A stretch of DNA of 64,000 nt from Tubulanus polymorphus (GCF_964204645.1 NC_134026.1:248001-312000); one strand, 5' to 3'; counted from the stretch's first letter, positions 13,783 to 26,172 are shown. Numbers and translations: made by a program. Notes: a model not told the origin generated them from the sequence alone.

Positions 13783-16003
13783 TTAAAGTCTAACGGTTAT
13801 TGTCGTTATCTTTTTACTCGCTACATCGCCGCCATTACTACTTCCGGTATGGCGGTCGGATCTATTTTTAGAATTATCGCTACACAATTCACAAGAAGGA
13901 GACGTGTAATCTTTAGAGAGCTTCGCGTTCACGGGGGGAAGTTTATTTTTCACGTTCTCCGCAGTGCTATTTCTAACTAGGAGTTGTTGTTTACCGCGTT
14001 GATGTAGCACCGACTGTTTTTGAATATTAATGAACCCGCCGCTATCTGATCCACCGTTATCGGCTGTAGTTTCTTCTTCGATTTTAGGTTTTCGTACTTT
14101 GGCTGACGGTCGGAATCCTCGTCTCGACAGACCTGAACGCGAAGGCGGGGGTGTATAGGGTTGTCGCTGTCTACCTCCATTATCTAAATGAAAGTTAAAC
14201 GTAGACGCAGCCGCTACCGGTATTTTATGCGTGTAAGTTGGAACTTCTGTTTTTGTCTCTTGCGCTATGTAATAGGAGAGAACTTTGTCCGTATGAAAAT
14301 CATAATCACGTGATTGACCGGGCGCGGATTTCTGCTCAATTGTCGGTGGAATGACTTTGTAATTTTTGCCGTGATAGATATTGAACGGGATATGGTCCAA
14401 TTCCGGAGATTCCGGTTGCCGGGCGAAAAGAGCCGGCGATTTTTGTTGAAACGATCGAATCGATTGGGGTAGATTCCTGTGGCGCTTCCTGGTCGTGGTC
14501 GCGAAAGCGCTGAAATTATCGTCCATTGAGTCATAAATTGAACTGGATCCTCCGATACCTCGGTACTCGATAGCTAATGGGACGGTTTCATCGTCACTCT
14601 CATCATCTTCAGTGCTCGGTGTTATATTCATGAAACGGTTTGAAGAGAGGTCGGTTACTGCACGATTATAACTTCTCGAAGGAGAAATCTCTGCTCCTGA
14701 GAACCCGTCGAATCTGACCGCCTTTACTTTATCTTTACTCGCAGTTTTACCGGACTTTTTATAGAATCTATTACGATGATCGGTCGTATATTCTTTAGTT
14801 TCGACCCACGTGTTCTCTTCTTCGTGTGAACCGGCGGTGATCGGTAGCGGATGATCGCTCGTGATCGGTAGCGGATGATCGCTCGTGATCGGGCGTCTAT
14901 TCTGTTGTTGATATTTCCCGGCAAGTATCGCCGGACTGTTAGATTTGAAGGTCATATTATCCGGATTGTCGCACAGCATCACCCGCGCCGAATTTACCCG
15001 AGATTGTCTGATCATATGATCGATATAACCAGACCTTCTATAAGGAAAATAACTAGTCAACACGCAATCAAAACTGGCCGAGGGTGTAGCCGGGAGCCTG
15101 GACCGAAAGTCCTGATCTACAGCTACTAATTCCGTATTACCAGCAGAGGTTTGCGCTCTAGGTACGATATTCAATTTATCTTCGTCATCGTCTTGGTAAT
15201 TTGATTCGAGTTCAAGACCGTACGAAGCCAACGATGATTGCAACTGTCTCCGGGAATTATCTTTGGCTGATATTTGTTTACGCGGTGGTAGACTTTGCCA
15301 GGTTTTCATCATCTTGTTTTTGTAGGCTGATTCACTGCAAAAAATAGATTAACGACGAGTGAGTTGCAGACATGATCCAATGAGGTACGAACGAAGATGA
15401 ATTGAAGGGTTGTGGACACGTAACGTATCCTAATAATCGAAGAGATAGAATCGAATCTAGAGGAAGGACATGTCCACTAGATTAGTCGGTGATGTTCCAA
15501 AAAATGATATTTCTCCCAGCGCTCAAATCAATTATTGTTATAGCAAAATCAATGATATACAGAATGGAGGATAATGGCGACAAAAATCAAGTGGTTAGTG
15601 TTCTACTGAGGGATTCCAAGCCATGAGTTCTAACTTCCTAATCCAGTGTCTCCGGGTAAGACACTTATCATCGTCCTAGGAGTATGGGTAACCTGGTTCT
15701 GAGTATTCCGGGTGTTACATCTCACCAGGGAGAGATGCGACTAATACATCAGAGACTAGGGTAATGAAACGAGTGTCAATGAAAGCATTCGATGTGGATA
15801 TTTAATAACTCTCTCGGAATCATCATCATTTCTATTTGTTCAGTAAATACACAGGACCGGGGTAAGACATACCTGGGTAAAACTGGTCCCGAGTAACATT
15901 TTTCGACTATGCACACTCGGCCGCCACCGAAACAAATCATCGGCCCCTCAACTTGTGAATCTTTCATTCGAATTAGCTGATATTCGTCCAAATTACTGCT
16001 TTC
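13783..16003 (-). CDS. Unrecognised disordered protein, 3' exons
   Basis: Two exons fit together. The last, 15334-13783, has 517 codons including a TAA stop. The one before it, 16003-15873, follows a T-rich tract and TAG acceptor and ends in the donor CAG/GTATGT. The upstream exon leaves AG and the downstream one starts with T, so the phases agree and form a Ser codon. I do not recognise the product. The small exon encodes a hydrophobic, Gly/Cys-containing stretch (GPMICFGGGRVCIVEKC). The large exon is polar, rich in Ser, Arg, Pro and Asp, and probably disordered, with an ITSDHPLP tandem duplication about a third of the way along and an acidic TEDDESDDET patch. The true start lies further upstream in an exon I could not place. 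It may belong with the frame at 18787-19521, but I found no good donor connecting them. Confidence 0.7.
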
Positions 16004-17157
16004 CTATGACAAAAAATAAAATAAAACAGATTTCGGTTGGTGATATTATAGTCAGACGCGAAGGTCCTATCTTATGTTTCTTCGGTTGTATCTAAAACGA
16101 TATCTATCAAAATTAGTAAAAATTAGCCATTCGATTTTTGTTTATAGAAATGAAAATACCTCCGAATCCTCATTAGAAATATGCTTCATAAATGCTGAAC
16201 ATTGTTTTCCGGTGCATAGATTCGTTATATAGATATCAAGTATCATAAACTCATAAAATCATTAACTATAACTCTCAGCCGAACGACATATCAATGTATA
16301 TATGTGTTGCGTGCGCGGTCCTCTTAACTACAAACAGGCCTACTCTAGTTTCTTTATGTTGTATATCTTGAAAAGAATCCTTACAAAGAAATATTCCGTA
16401 CAAAACAAAAACCGGGTATAAAATAAGATATACGTATTAAATAACGGAATACATTTGGCCCGATTCGTGTGAATTCTAGCCACAAAAGTTGTTACAGAAT
16501 GACTTACGTGAATAAGCCTTATTCTATAGCTACCGTTTTATAAACAACACCAGTTCGAGCATAATAACTCATAGAAAACCACTGAAAATCTTTTTCTGAA
16601 GTTTAACTTTTTTTGTCTGTATCAGAAACCTAATTCTACGATCGATATCAGCCCACTATGTCAATAATACATATTCAAATGTCAAATAACGGATGACTTT
16701 CAATCGAGAGAGAGTGGTTCATATCATGAGTGAAAATATTGAATAAATAAAGTTAAGAATTGACTGAAACAGGTTCTGATAATTTTTATCTATTTAGAAT
16801 CGAGCGCTGGTTCGAAAAAAACACAACTGTTGAACAAGTTCTATTTATAATTTCTCCATGCGTCATCTTTTGAAAGAAAGTGCTTGTGCGGCCATATCGT
16901 ATGAAATTTAATGTGTTTGGCTTAAGGCAAATTTTACTCGTTATTTTTTCCCGTCATTTCGAAAATATTGATAATAGAATTATGTTCCACGTACCTGTTA
17001 TAAAACATCGCCTTATTCACACTAATCCTTCCACCTTCATCTTAATTCGAGGATTTCTCATTGAATATTCGTCGAGAATGTTTTATAAGTAAATACGATA
17101 GTTATAAGACGAGTGTGTATATGTATGTGTGTAGGTGAGGTGACTTCACCAATGACC
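16004..17157. other. No exon recognised; probably intron or intergenic
   Basis: This lies between the exon at 15873-16003 and the repeats at 17158. It probably includes an intron of that minus-strand gene. No coding segment or repeat was identified. Confidence 0.4.
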
Positions 17158-17370
17158 AGTCATTAGCTTACAGTACTCTATAGTTTACCGTCGTTAGACC
17201 AATTCAGTTTAATAGCAATAACACTATTACACACAGTAAGTCTCCGTTCCGTGACAACACAGTTCAAGAAACTAATGCTCTTTTATATTTGAACCCAGGT
17301 ATATGCCTTATTTTTGTGGTCGGTTGGAACTTAAAAGTATTCATTCTGCGAGTTTAGATTGAACATAATT
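17158..17370. repeat. Dispersed repeat, copy A
   Basis: This stretch matches 26352-26545 in the same orientation. Shared blocks include AGTCATTAGCTTACAGTACT at the left, CTCTTTTATATTTGAACCCA in the middle and CTTAAAAGTATTCATTCTGC near the right end, with indels between them. The type of element is unknown. The second copy sits directly upstream of carnosine-synthase copy 1. Confidence 0.8.
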
Positions 17371-17949
17371 CCGTGGTGTCTTATCAAAACTACGCCGTAA
17401 AATACTCAAAGCGATTACAATATCAGAATTGAAAAGACCACTGACTACTTGACAAATTATGTAAATAGAACTAAAACGTTCATTTGAACATTATTCAATA
17501 TAGTAAATAATCTAAAAGCAAGGTAAATAGAAACCGCGTAAGAATCGATTGAGCTTTTTTACTCCGAAAAACAGACGCCAGTTTGGATCTGAGACCGGTG
17601 GAAAATCGATTTGTTCTATAGTCAATTTACGTAGCGACGTAAGACTAGTCTTAAGGTTTTTAAACCACTTTTGGATAAAGTTACGACTTGCGACACTTCA
17701 CATCATTTACATCCCCAACTTTCATGTATTCAGTTGAAATCAGTGCTAAGCTCAGCGCCATGCGAAAGGAAGGACTTCGAGTTGCAAAAATTCACCAAAA
17801 AAACTTTTTATTTCTGGTAATAATCGAAAAGTTACAATATAGAGGTAGTGATGACAAGCCTCGATAATCAACATCATGAAGTGACGAGAGATCATGGATC
17901 GTGTATATATATACATATATAAACAGACTAGATTAGGTTATGGTAGAAT

Positions 17950-18190
17950 AGCCCGTACACTCAGACGTGGAGAATAGAAACAATGATATATATTTAAAGA
18001 ATTAGAAACGAATCCTTTTTTTATCAATAATTAGAATAAAAAACGATTGGGACTCTCTTGGAGACCATCGTCGGGTGTGGCTGACAACGGTCTCCAGAGA
18101 ACAGTCCGAAAAGTCCATTTCTATTTAAAGTCTTGATAAAGAAAAATTAGTTTTTTCAATCTTTTAAATGTGTATAAAGTTAGGATTATA
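17950..18190. mobile_element. Diverged hammerhead-like element
   Basis: This begins with words related to the heads of the elements at 3054 and 39882 (ACACTCAGACGTGG). At its centre it carries CTGACAACGGTCTCC on the plus strand and CCGACGATGGTCTCC on the minus strand, placed head to head. It has decayed more than the other copies and no target-site duplication was found. Confidence 0.45.
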
Positions 18191-18224
18191 ACCTGCTTAT
18201 AGATTCAGCAATGATGTAATAGAT

Positions 18225-18830
18225 CAGCTGGACGGTGGCGCTGGTCTGGAGGGACAGTCTGTTAACTGCAGTGTTCAGCTGGACGGTGTCGATGGTCTGG
18301 AGGGACAGTCTGTTAACCGCAGTGTTCAGCTGGACGGTGGCGCTGGTCTGGAGGGACAGTCTGTTAACTGCAGTGTTCAGCTGGACGGTGTCGATGGTCT
18401 GGAGGGACAGTCTGTTAACTGCAGTGTTCAGCTGGACGGTGTCGATGGTCTGGAGGGACAGTCTGTTAACTGCAGTGTTCAGCTGGACGGTGTCGATGGA
18501 CTGGAGGGACAGTGTCTGTTAACTGCAGTGTTCAGCTGGACGGTGTCGATGGTTTGGAGGGACAGTCTGTTAACTGCAGTGTTCAGCTGGACGGTGTCGA
18601 TGGTCTGGAGGGACAGTCTGTTAACTGCAGTGTTCAGCTGGACGGTGTCGATGGTCTGGAGGGACAGTCTGTTAACTGCAGTGTTCAGCTGGACGGTGTC
18701 GATGGTCTGGAGGGACAGTCTGTTAACCGCAGTGTTCAGCTGGACGGTGTCGATGGTCTGGAGGGACAGTCTGTTAACTGCAGTGTTCAGCTGGACGGTG
18801 TCGATGGTCTGGAGGGACAGTCTGTTAACC
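18225..18830. repeat. 51-bp minisatellite, about 12 units
   Basis: Twelve units begin CAGCTGGACGGTG and are 51 bases long. Units one and three read GGCGCTGG where the others read GTCGATGG, and the sixth carries a two-base insertion. Because 51 is a multiple of three, long frames run through the array on the plus strand (period LDGVDGLEGQSVNCSVQ). The two-base insertion shifts them, so I do not call them genes. On the minus strand each unit contains an in-frame TGA, and the right-hand unit supplies the stop of the frame at 18787-19521. Confidence 0.97.
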
Positions 18831-19521
18831 AGTGTTTAATACGAACATGAACCGGCAAACTTTTCGTATCGATTTCGCGTAGTATTTTTCTAACCATGGC
18901 AGGATGACGCACGTGATCATTGGCTCGTTCAGCGCGTTTTATTTCCAACTGCTGAAAGTCAAATAAAGCTCTACAATTCAGGGCGCTTTCTCTAACGGTC
19001 GTGGCGGCTGCACCCCCTCCCGCAGCGCCGCACGGCGGTGGTCTCACAGTCGTCCTATTCTGCGGTTTAGTCACCGCGAATTCCCCGGTCTGAGTCCCGT
19101 AACGTCGTAACGAATATCTCTGCGGCAACGAATGCAATAAAGGACATAAATTCGGCGTCTTCTTCGTCGACGTTTTATTATTGTTTATCGATGGATAATA
19201 TTTCCGTTTAGGTAACACGTGAGCGGCGTCAGTTTTCTGTAGTTTATTCGATGTCGAAGTCTCGTCGGATCTCGTTGCCGGTGAGACTGAAGACGGATTC
19301 GGCCGCGTGTTTAATTGTCCAGAAGCTAACCGGCCGTTTAAAGTCATCGCCTCGACGTTGAATGGGTTTATCGTAGTTTCCGGTGAGCCCCGTGAACGTA
19401 CAATCAGTCGGTTTGCAATCTGCTGACGAGCCTGTGATAACCGAGCGCTCTCCTGGCGGATGAAGGCCGGGATATCCCGGTCGTTTGGTCGGATAGTCAT
19501 CGAATGGATATCCTCGTTCAT
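18787..19521 (-). CDS. Unrecognised 244-residue protein ending in minisatellite
   Basis: An open frame of 244 codons starts at an ATG in a fair context (AAAATGA). There is an in-frame stop 45 bases upstream and an acceptor-like TTTTATAG just before that, so this could be the first coding exon after a 5' untranslated intron. The product is basic and Ser/Thr/Pro/Arg-rich, with a Gly-Ala run in the middle and a more ordered, possibly helical C-terminal part (MVRKILREIDTKSL and flanks). I recognise no family. The final residues (LTDCPSRPSTPSS) and the TGA stop come from the last unit of the 51-bp minisatellite, so the natural 3' end may have been replaced, or a splice donor before it may be missed. 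It could be a 5' exon of the gene at 13783-16003. Confidence 0.55.
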   Translation of the reverse strand: MNEDIHSMTIRPNDRDIPAFIRQESARLSQARQQIANRLIVRSRGSPETTINPFNVEAMTLNGRLASGQLNTRPNPSSVSPATRSDETSTSNKLQKTDAAHVLPKRKYYPSINNNKTSTKKTPNLCPLLHSLPQRYSLRRYGTQTGEFAVTKPQNRTTVRPPPCGAAGGGAAATTVRESALNCRALFDFQQLEIKRAERANDHVRHPAMVRKILREIDTKSLPVHVRIKHWLTDCPSRPSTPSS

Positions 19522-19832
19522 TTTTGGGCGAATTCCCCGTTGACGCCGATTACTACATCGTTACACCTATAAAACGAAAAAACAGAAATAATTTAGAGAA
19601 AAAAATTACAATCATGTCCGAAAAGTTTGCTGGATAGTTTATTTAGATCAACGTCTCCACTTGATCCTTTTCATCTGCAGGAATACTGCAAAAAGAGCCT
19701 TTGAATCCTTAAAAAGAGATAAAATGGATGAAACTTAATCACGGAAATCATTGGTAATTGACTTAATCGAACTGTGGTTTTCTAATAGTTATGGAATACA
19801 TAATACAACCACGAAATAAATTCTAACACGCC

Positions 19833-20071
19833 CAGGACCAACTTCGGTTTTCGTAGCTAGTCGACTATTGGTCGCAACTAATAACCGAAAACACTATATT
19901 TCGGTCGTAACGTATTTCACAGTGTCGGCCATCTTGGAAATGGGTCGGAACTACAGCGGCCGCGCTCAATCCCATGGTCGACCATTTCCGGACCATAGTT
20001 CCGACTAACGGACATTCGGTTTCGTTTAGTTCGACTATAGTCAACTAACTCCGATAACCGAAGTTCGCCCT
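19833..20071. mobile_element. MITE with about 40-bp inverted ends
   Basis: The left end (CAGGACCAACTTCGGTTTTC) and the complement of the right end (CAGGGCGAACTTCGGTTATC) match and continue to match for about 40 bases. The element is about 239 bases with no coding capacity. No convincing target-site duplication was seen. It lies about 300 bases upstream of the ATG at 19521, in the presumed promoter side of that frame. Confidence 0.75.
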
Positions 20072-23000
20072 GAATGCGGCGCATGTCGTGAGTGAACTGA
20101 TGATATCTATTTCATAGCAGTTTGAAGTATTCTCATTACGGACATCAATTTGAAGTATTTTATTGGTTTTTCAATGATGAGAAGTTCGAGACTCGACATG
20201 TGAATTACTATTTGAAACATGTCGCGAGGTCATGGGAAAAACTACGAGTAATAAATAATTCAAACTCGTTCACACGATACATGACGATACATGACGATTA
20301 CCAGTAGGAGACAAGATTGAAGCTGCTGCAAATTGAAATTCTTTCTTTTACAAATGATCGAATTGCAAGATAGACTGAAAATAACTGAAGCAATCTAAGT
20401 GAGAACAGTGAACTATTTCATTGAATGATTCTCTTCAGGTCGAGTGCGGAACTGAAACATGGAACTGAAATCTGCTCTCAACATTCGGAAATCGACTGAA
20501 TGAATGAATTATTTTTGGGTGAATCTCTAGAGAGCTTCTATATATATATATAGTGTGTCATTGAGAAATTTGAAAATGATTATACCTTATAACACTTTTA
20601 GTAATGACTTCACCGAGAACTGCCGAACTATGGGTTCAGATTGAACCCACAGTTGAGTAACGATTAAGACAAAGCATTTTCTTAATTTGAACCTACCGCA
20701 TTTTTCGAAATATTACACTTCCAAAACCCCCGAGCTGTACGGGAATGACGGCACATTGCATTCTGTTTAATCGCGTATCCAACTGGTGGTTACCACTAAA
20801 CAGCAGTGTATCAAAGTCCAGAACTGGTTTAGTTAATTACATCTGTAACTAGTGACATCGCGTGCTATTGGCTTCATTATAATAAAACTCGACACGAAAT
20901 TCGAGTCACCAACTCTGAATGATTGTGTATAGAACACACTATGAATCTCATAAACACTTCGTTCAACTAACGCGGATTATTTTCGTGTAGCTATAATAAA
21001 TATAAGTTGACAGTGCGTGAATCTGAAAATGTCAGCCATAAAACAACACGTAAAACCGGTCTCTTTCCAGTGTATTAAAACACAAATTAAGTCTATACAT
21101 TTTTCGGATTATTGTGAATTTTTTGTGAACTCTATATAAACCGTCTCACAGTTGGGTTCGGTTATGTGGTGCGTCAAGAATACTATTTATCTGCTTTATT
21201 CCTCCGTAGTGTAACTCAAACATCGACAGACGATCCTGTCGCAAACAAAAGTTACTTTCAAATTCTTCTACTTTTGTGCTCATTTTCTTACATTATAAGA
21301 ACGATAGAATAAGATTACCGTACAAATTTTTGGAAAAATATACTTAGGCGAAACCAAACGACGACCCGACTTTCTACTTATTGGAAAAAGATGCGCCGCG
21401 TATTATGAAAATAGCGATTGTTCTCCAAAAGTTCGCATTCACCGAAAAATGGAATAAATCGCTTCGGTTTTGATCGAGTTCATGTATCGTACATTTTACG
21501 GCTTATGAATAGATTTGTTTAATGCGACAGTAAAATATTCTTTTAAATTCATTCATTTCTTGCCGAAAGTGTGTATTCAAAACCGGCTCATAAGTTGATC
21601 GGCTTTAAACCGCGATGTAAGAAAATCCAATGCAAATAAAGTCGTCGGTGTTAAATATAATTGAAAATTACACGGAATTATGTGAAACATTTAGGCGTCC
21701 AATATTTTCACACGAAAAAGAAGTTAACACTATGGAGCGAGCAAAACAATATTCACCCGATAATAGTGCAACCGTCAGCTAGCGCCCTCTGTGTCGCAGT
21801 GATAAATGTTGTATGTAACTGCGTCTGTGATTGGCGGCACTGCTCTGCCAATCACAGATAACTTCCGGGTTATGGTTGAATATTTGTCCACCCTCGAGCT
21901 CTGTGTCTGTCATCTCGGGAGTTGAAGAAGCTAATGCTTTTCAAACCTGTGGCGACAAATTCGAAGACACCGGTTTTTTTCCGTGTAATAGGGTTATAGT
22001 TAGGTTAAGTCATTAGAGATTCATTGGGGACATATTCATCCATTTGGGATACCTAAACTCCAGTCGCGCCCTGATTTTGGTCCTTAAACTGCCGGATGTT
22101 CCGGGCGTCCTATATTCATGAAACATGTTGTCCGGTTTAGTTGTCGTTGTCGCGTGACGGAGGCGTCAGAAGTCAACCAGGGATTGCAGAGCTAAGCCAT
22201 CGATTTAAATGTTACAACATTTATTATCACATATAACACAAAACACAAAGCGTATATAACAGGTATTAAATAATTTTCTGACGGAATCAAGTGAATCCAG
22301 GAAACCAATTTGATACTGCGTATATATCATGACATTTGACTTCGTAGACTAGCTGCAACTCTATGAAATCCCTGGGGCGAATCGAATTCCCAGAGCAAAT
22401 CCTAGAGGAGAACTATATACAACTGGGAACTGTGAGCGAGTAATAACCGTAAATAGCCAGTTCTAAATTGAATAGTTCTGAATACAAAAATTATCCTCTT
22501 TATGTATTTTTGATACAACCTAATACAATATGAAATCCAAATCCATATCAAATCTATATACATGAAAACATTAGACACACTTAAATAAAACAAACACATC
22601 AAACAAATTTAACACCACACATAAAGACAAAAAGGATTCAATCGCCAACAGTCGTCATGTCGACGTCACGAATGTTGTTCGTCAATCGAGGTTTAGCGCC
22701 GGCAGCGAAATGAAAATATTGAAATACTATCTTATAGAAAAGGAACAATGATTAAAGTCGGATTTCGTTGATGGATTTTCTGTGTTATGGCGCTGATTTT
22801 TCACTGTCATTCGAGTCAACTTTATTGATGTCTATGAGATTGCATTCAGTGTATCATAGATACCGCATCGTATTGAGGATCACTATTCACAAGCTTCAAT
22901 TAGCATATGACAGCTATTAATGAAATAACTTTTGAAAAAAATAATTCATATCTCCGGGAACCGCTGCGAGAGTCGTTGTCGTTTTGAATTTTATTTCGAC

Positions 23001-23130
23001 AATTCGACTTTTATTTAATGATGAAGCACAAGTTATAAGCAACCAAGGTTAAAAAAGAGTAAAAAGAGAAAAGAGTAAAAAGACTAAGAAAGGGAGGCTG
23101 GAAATATAAAATCATTTCACCAGCTTTTGC
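20072..23130. other. No gene recognised
   Basis: Only frames below 70 codons are present. No element, exon or domain was identified. The last few hundred bases are the presumed 3' flank of carnosine-synthase copy 1. Confidence 0.45.
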
Positions 23131-26100
23131 TCAATCACGGACTATTGGAAAGTCAGTAAACTTTTTAACGTCGTATTCTTTGTTTGAGATTCCAAACCGT
23201 TCGCAAAGTTTCAACAATTTTTCTTTCGCTTCTTCTAAATTATCAGTTTTAACGCCTAAATGACAAATCGGTCTTTCTGTATCAGTATCGACAACATCAT
23301 TAGCTGTACAGCATTGAATTAGGCTGAACTGAATTTCACCAGATTTGCACAATTCATTGATTTCATCAATTCGATTCCAAATATGAGAGTGAACTGATTG
23401 TAAACAAATAACACCTACGAGTTGTCCACTAGGGGCAGGTTTGTAGATGTGAGGCTTCACTGCGCACGCGCACATGAACACACATCTCAGTAAATCAACT
23501 CTGTAACATTCCTTTATCCAATCCCTCACGTAAAATCCTGCCATTCGAGCATTTATTTCGATCAGTTTCGGTCCTAATGATGTCATCATGAACCCTACGC
23601 TAGAACTTCCACTAGTCAAACCTATTGTCAAACAGCATTGGTAAGCAGCGGAGATCAGCTGTGTTATCTTATCTGGAGGTAAGCATGATGGCATACATGC
23701 TCCCGTTTCAACGCAACTTCCGTCTCTAGTTGGACCAAGGTCAGACAGAAACGCTGCGATCAACTGACGTTTATACATAACTATATCCACATTGTGTTCC
23801 GTTCCTTCTAGAAACGGCATCATCATCATACTAGTTCCAAAACTTATCCCAATTCCAGGTAAATCTTCTTCTGAGCTCAGTTTCTTTTGTACAAGATTGA
23901 AATAAGTTTTAGATTCGTTTTTATTTTGAACGCGTTTAGCTCCTACTGAAGCTGCTCCGAATTCACGTTTGATGATACAAGGAAACGACATTGAAGCCTC
24001 GTCTATGTCACGTTCGGTTTCTATTTCGACGCTTTTTTCGGCGTAAATTCGCGCTTGAGGAAAATGTTTATATTCGCTACGACTTTGGAAAAGAGTTTTT
24101 TGTGTCGATGATTTTTTCTTAGCGATTCTACAACCATTCAGACCGGAACCGTTCAGAGATAACAACTCACAAATGTGAGCGCACAAACGAATGCAGTCTT
24201 CCCAGATTGTACAACAACCATCTATTTTTAGACGACAATTAGCGAGTATTTTGCTGATATTGATGGCGTGTTGCTCGTCTCGAGTGTGATCCGTAAAGTC
24301 ATAATCGATAAATCGGGTTACATCTGGAATGTCATGTGACTTGCGGTCAACAAGAATGATCTAAAACATAGAAGGTACCAGTGTATATTAATCCATTAAT
24401 GAAGGTATTTATACTAGAAAACCTCATTTGAAATATATTATGCGTGGATCTGCTTTTACCTTTAAATTATCTTGTTTAGCTGCAGCCCACATGAATGCTT
24501 TACTTGGACCTCCTTTCGCTATCACAACTATCACTTTACCCCACATCGTATATAGTTGAGATCTTTCACACATCCTCTCAACCAATGGAATCACTGATGT
24601 TCCTGGATTCAGGTCGGTAGATGCACGTAATGGATCGCTGACCAAACTCTTTAAACAGCTTTTAACCCCGATCCCGATAGGACAGTAGCGACCATCGCGT
24701 TTTACCAAGATGAAGTCAGCAGCTACAAAAACAATACACAATTCAAACCTTTGTCTAAATGAAATACACATATAATAAAATGGCTTTAGTGTTTCTTACC
24801 TATAAAATCTGTTTGTGTTTGGTCATTTTCATTATTATTCTCCTGTTTAATTATCTCTCGTAGCAAGTTTTCCGAGTCGTTTTTCAGTTGTTTTTTAATT
24901 CTATCTATTTCTGATGTTTCTACACCCCACTGTAGTAGAGTCGTTTCTATCGATTGTGCTGTTGTATTATCGCTGGTGATTGGCTCGTTTATGCGACCGA
25001 CTCTACATATGAAACCCGTGGCGATTGGTTGATCACAGTGCCCTCTACATGCGATAACTCGAACTCGGAAAGATAGATTATTTACTCCATCAGCTGCTGA
25101 AAGGAATTTCATTTATTGAACTTCTAAAAGCTTATAATCCATAAATCATTTACATGTTCATTCGACATACCTGTTGGACCTGGTTGATAGAATCGTTCTA
25201 TTAATACATAATCTCCCGGCTCAGACCGCGACAGTAAAGTGACAGCCTTGTTACAGATATTGTCCTGATCAGAATCACTATGGATAGAAACTTGTTCCTT
25301 GTGACCCGTTGCTATTCCGAATTTTCTCACCGAAATCTTTGTTAAAAAAATTCAGAAAAATCTCCTATAGAATTCACCAATACATCGATAAATTTAGAAC
25401 GTCTAGATACGACAGAAATTACCTTGTCATTCGAGGAATCGAGATGTTGCAGAAATCTTCGTATATTTTCACTAACCACATTCTTCAAGTCAGTTTTTAT
25501 ATCTATTTCCTGTATCTCTACACAAACATCTCCCGGTATATCGTATTTATGAGGAACGTAGTTACATAATGCTAATGATTCAGGGCAACTAATTCCTGCT
25601 TTACACATTAAAATACGTGTCCAAATCTTGTCATCTAGTTTCCTATTGATCGAACTCGATGTCGGACAATCTAAATCATACTTGAAATCTGCAATTCCCG
25701 GTTCATCGTCGCTAAAATTATTCATCAAATAAGTCACCCTCCTCGGTGGATCGAATACATCGAGAAAACTCGCACCGCCGTTGTACATCGATATCGCTTT
25801 ATGCAGCAAGATCGTCTTTAACGCAGGATTTCGATCACTTAGTTTTATTGACAGCCAAGAAGTCGATAAAACGAGATGTACATTACCCGCACATGATTGG
25901 CCACCTTGCAGTAGTACAGGCATACATTCGACGGGTGATGATAGAATAACGATATTTATACCTGTTTCTGGTAGTTTTGTTCTGGGTATTATCGTACGAT
26001 CCTCAGTTTCTGGATGGTTTGTTTCATACAGCGTGTATTGTAGAATGTTATAATAGTGTTTAACACGTTGTCTTTCATCATCAGACATTCGCTGCTGATC

Positions 26101-26172
26101 GGAATTTAAAGATTCGAGATTCACATCCTGGTTCCATTCGCAGTAAGGTATTTCATTCAGCGCTGAAGACAT
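23131..26172 (-). CDS. CARNS1: Carnosine synthase-like ATP-grasp enzyme, copy 1
   Basis: Carnosine synthase joins beta-alanine (or a related amino acid) to histidine using ATP. Exons are 26172-25423, 25336-25171, 25096-24800, 24722-24460 and 24360-23131. Each boundary is GT-AG and the phases agree, giving 901 residues, close to the vertebrate enzymes. The ATP-grasp module lies in the last exon: CIIKREFGAASVG near residues 620-632 and GPKLIEINARMAGFY at 755-769. Intron 1 is only 86 bases. The copy is over 95% identical to copy 2 in most exons. Two patches differ sharply: residues 701-716 keep a family-like ETGACMPS, while 741-753 read SGSSSVGFMMTS where copy 2 has SGVFNVDIVLTS, and the later GG pair is AG. 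That patch normally contributes acidic residues, so activity may be altered. The family call is sure; the substrate is not. Confidence 0.93.
23140..26155 (-). repeat. Left arm of the inverted gene duplication
   Basis: This is the inverted counterpart of about 30880-33960. Homology covers the coding exons and introns and fades at the start codon on one side and just before the stop codon on the other. Introns 1, 3 and 4 remain alignable, with a 15-base indel in intron 3. Intron 2 (25097-25170, 74 bases) is largely unrelated to its 133-base counterpart at 31867-31999. Confidence 0.93.

Noticed and set aside
18235-18850. Long plus-strand frames of perfect 17-residue repeats (for example LDGVDGLEGQSVNCSVQ), resembling a repeat protein.
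   Set aside because: They are read through a 51-bp minisatellite. A two-base insertion in one unit breaks the frame and there is no exon context.
25336-25423. Apparent frameshift at a seven-T run after SEFF in synthase copy 1 (and the same at 31615-31700 in copy 2), suggesting programmed slippage or a pseudogene.
   Set aside because: An 86-base intron with donor AAG/GTAATT and acceptor ACAAAG joins ...SSNDK to ISVRKFG in phase 0 in both copies. No frameshift is needed.
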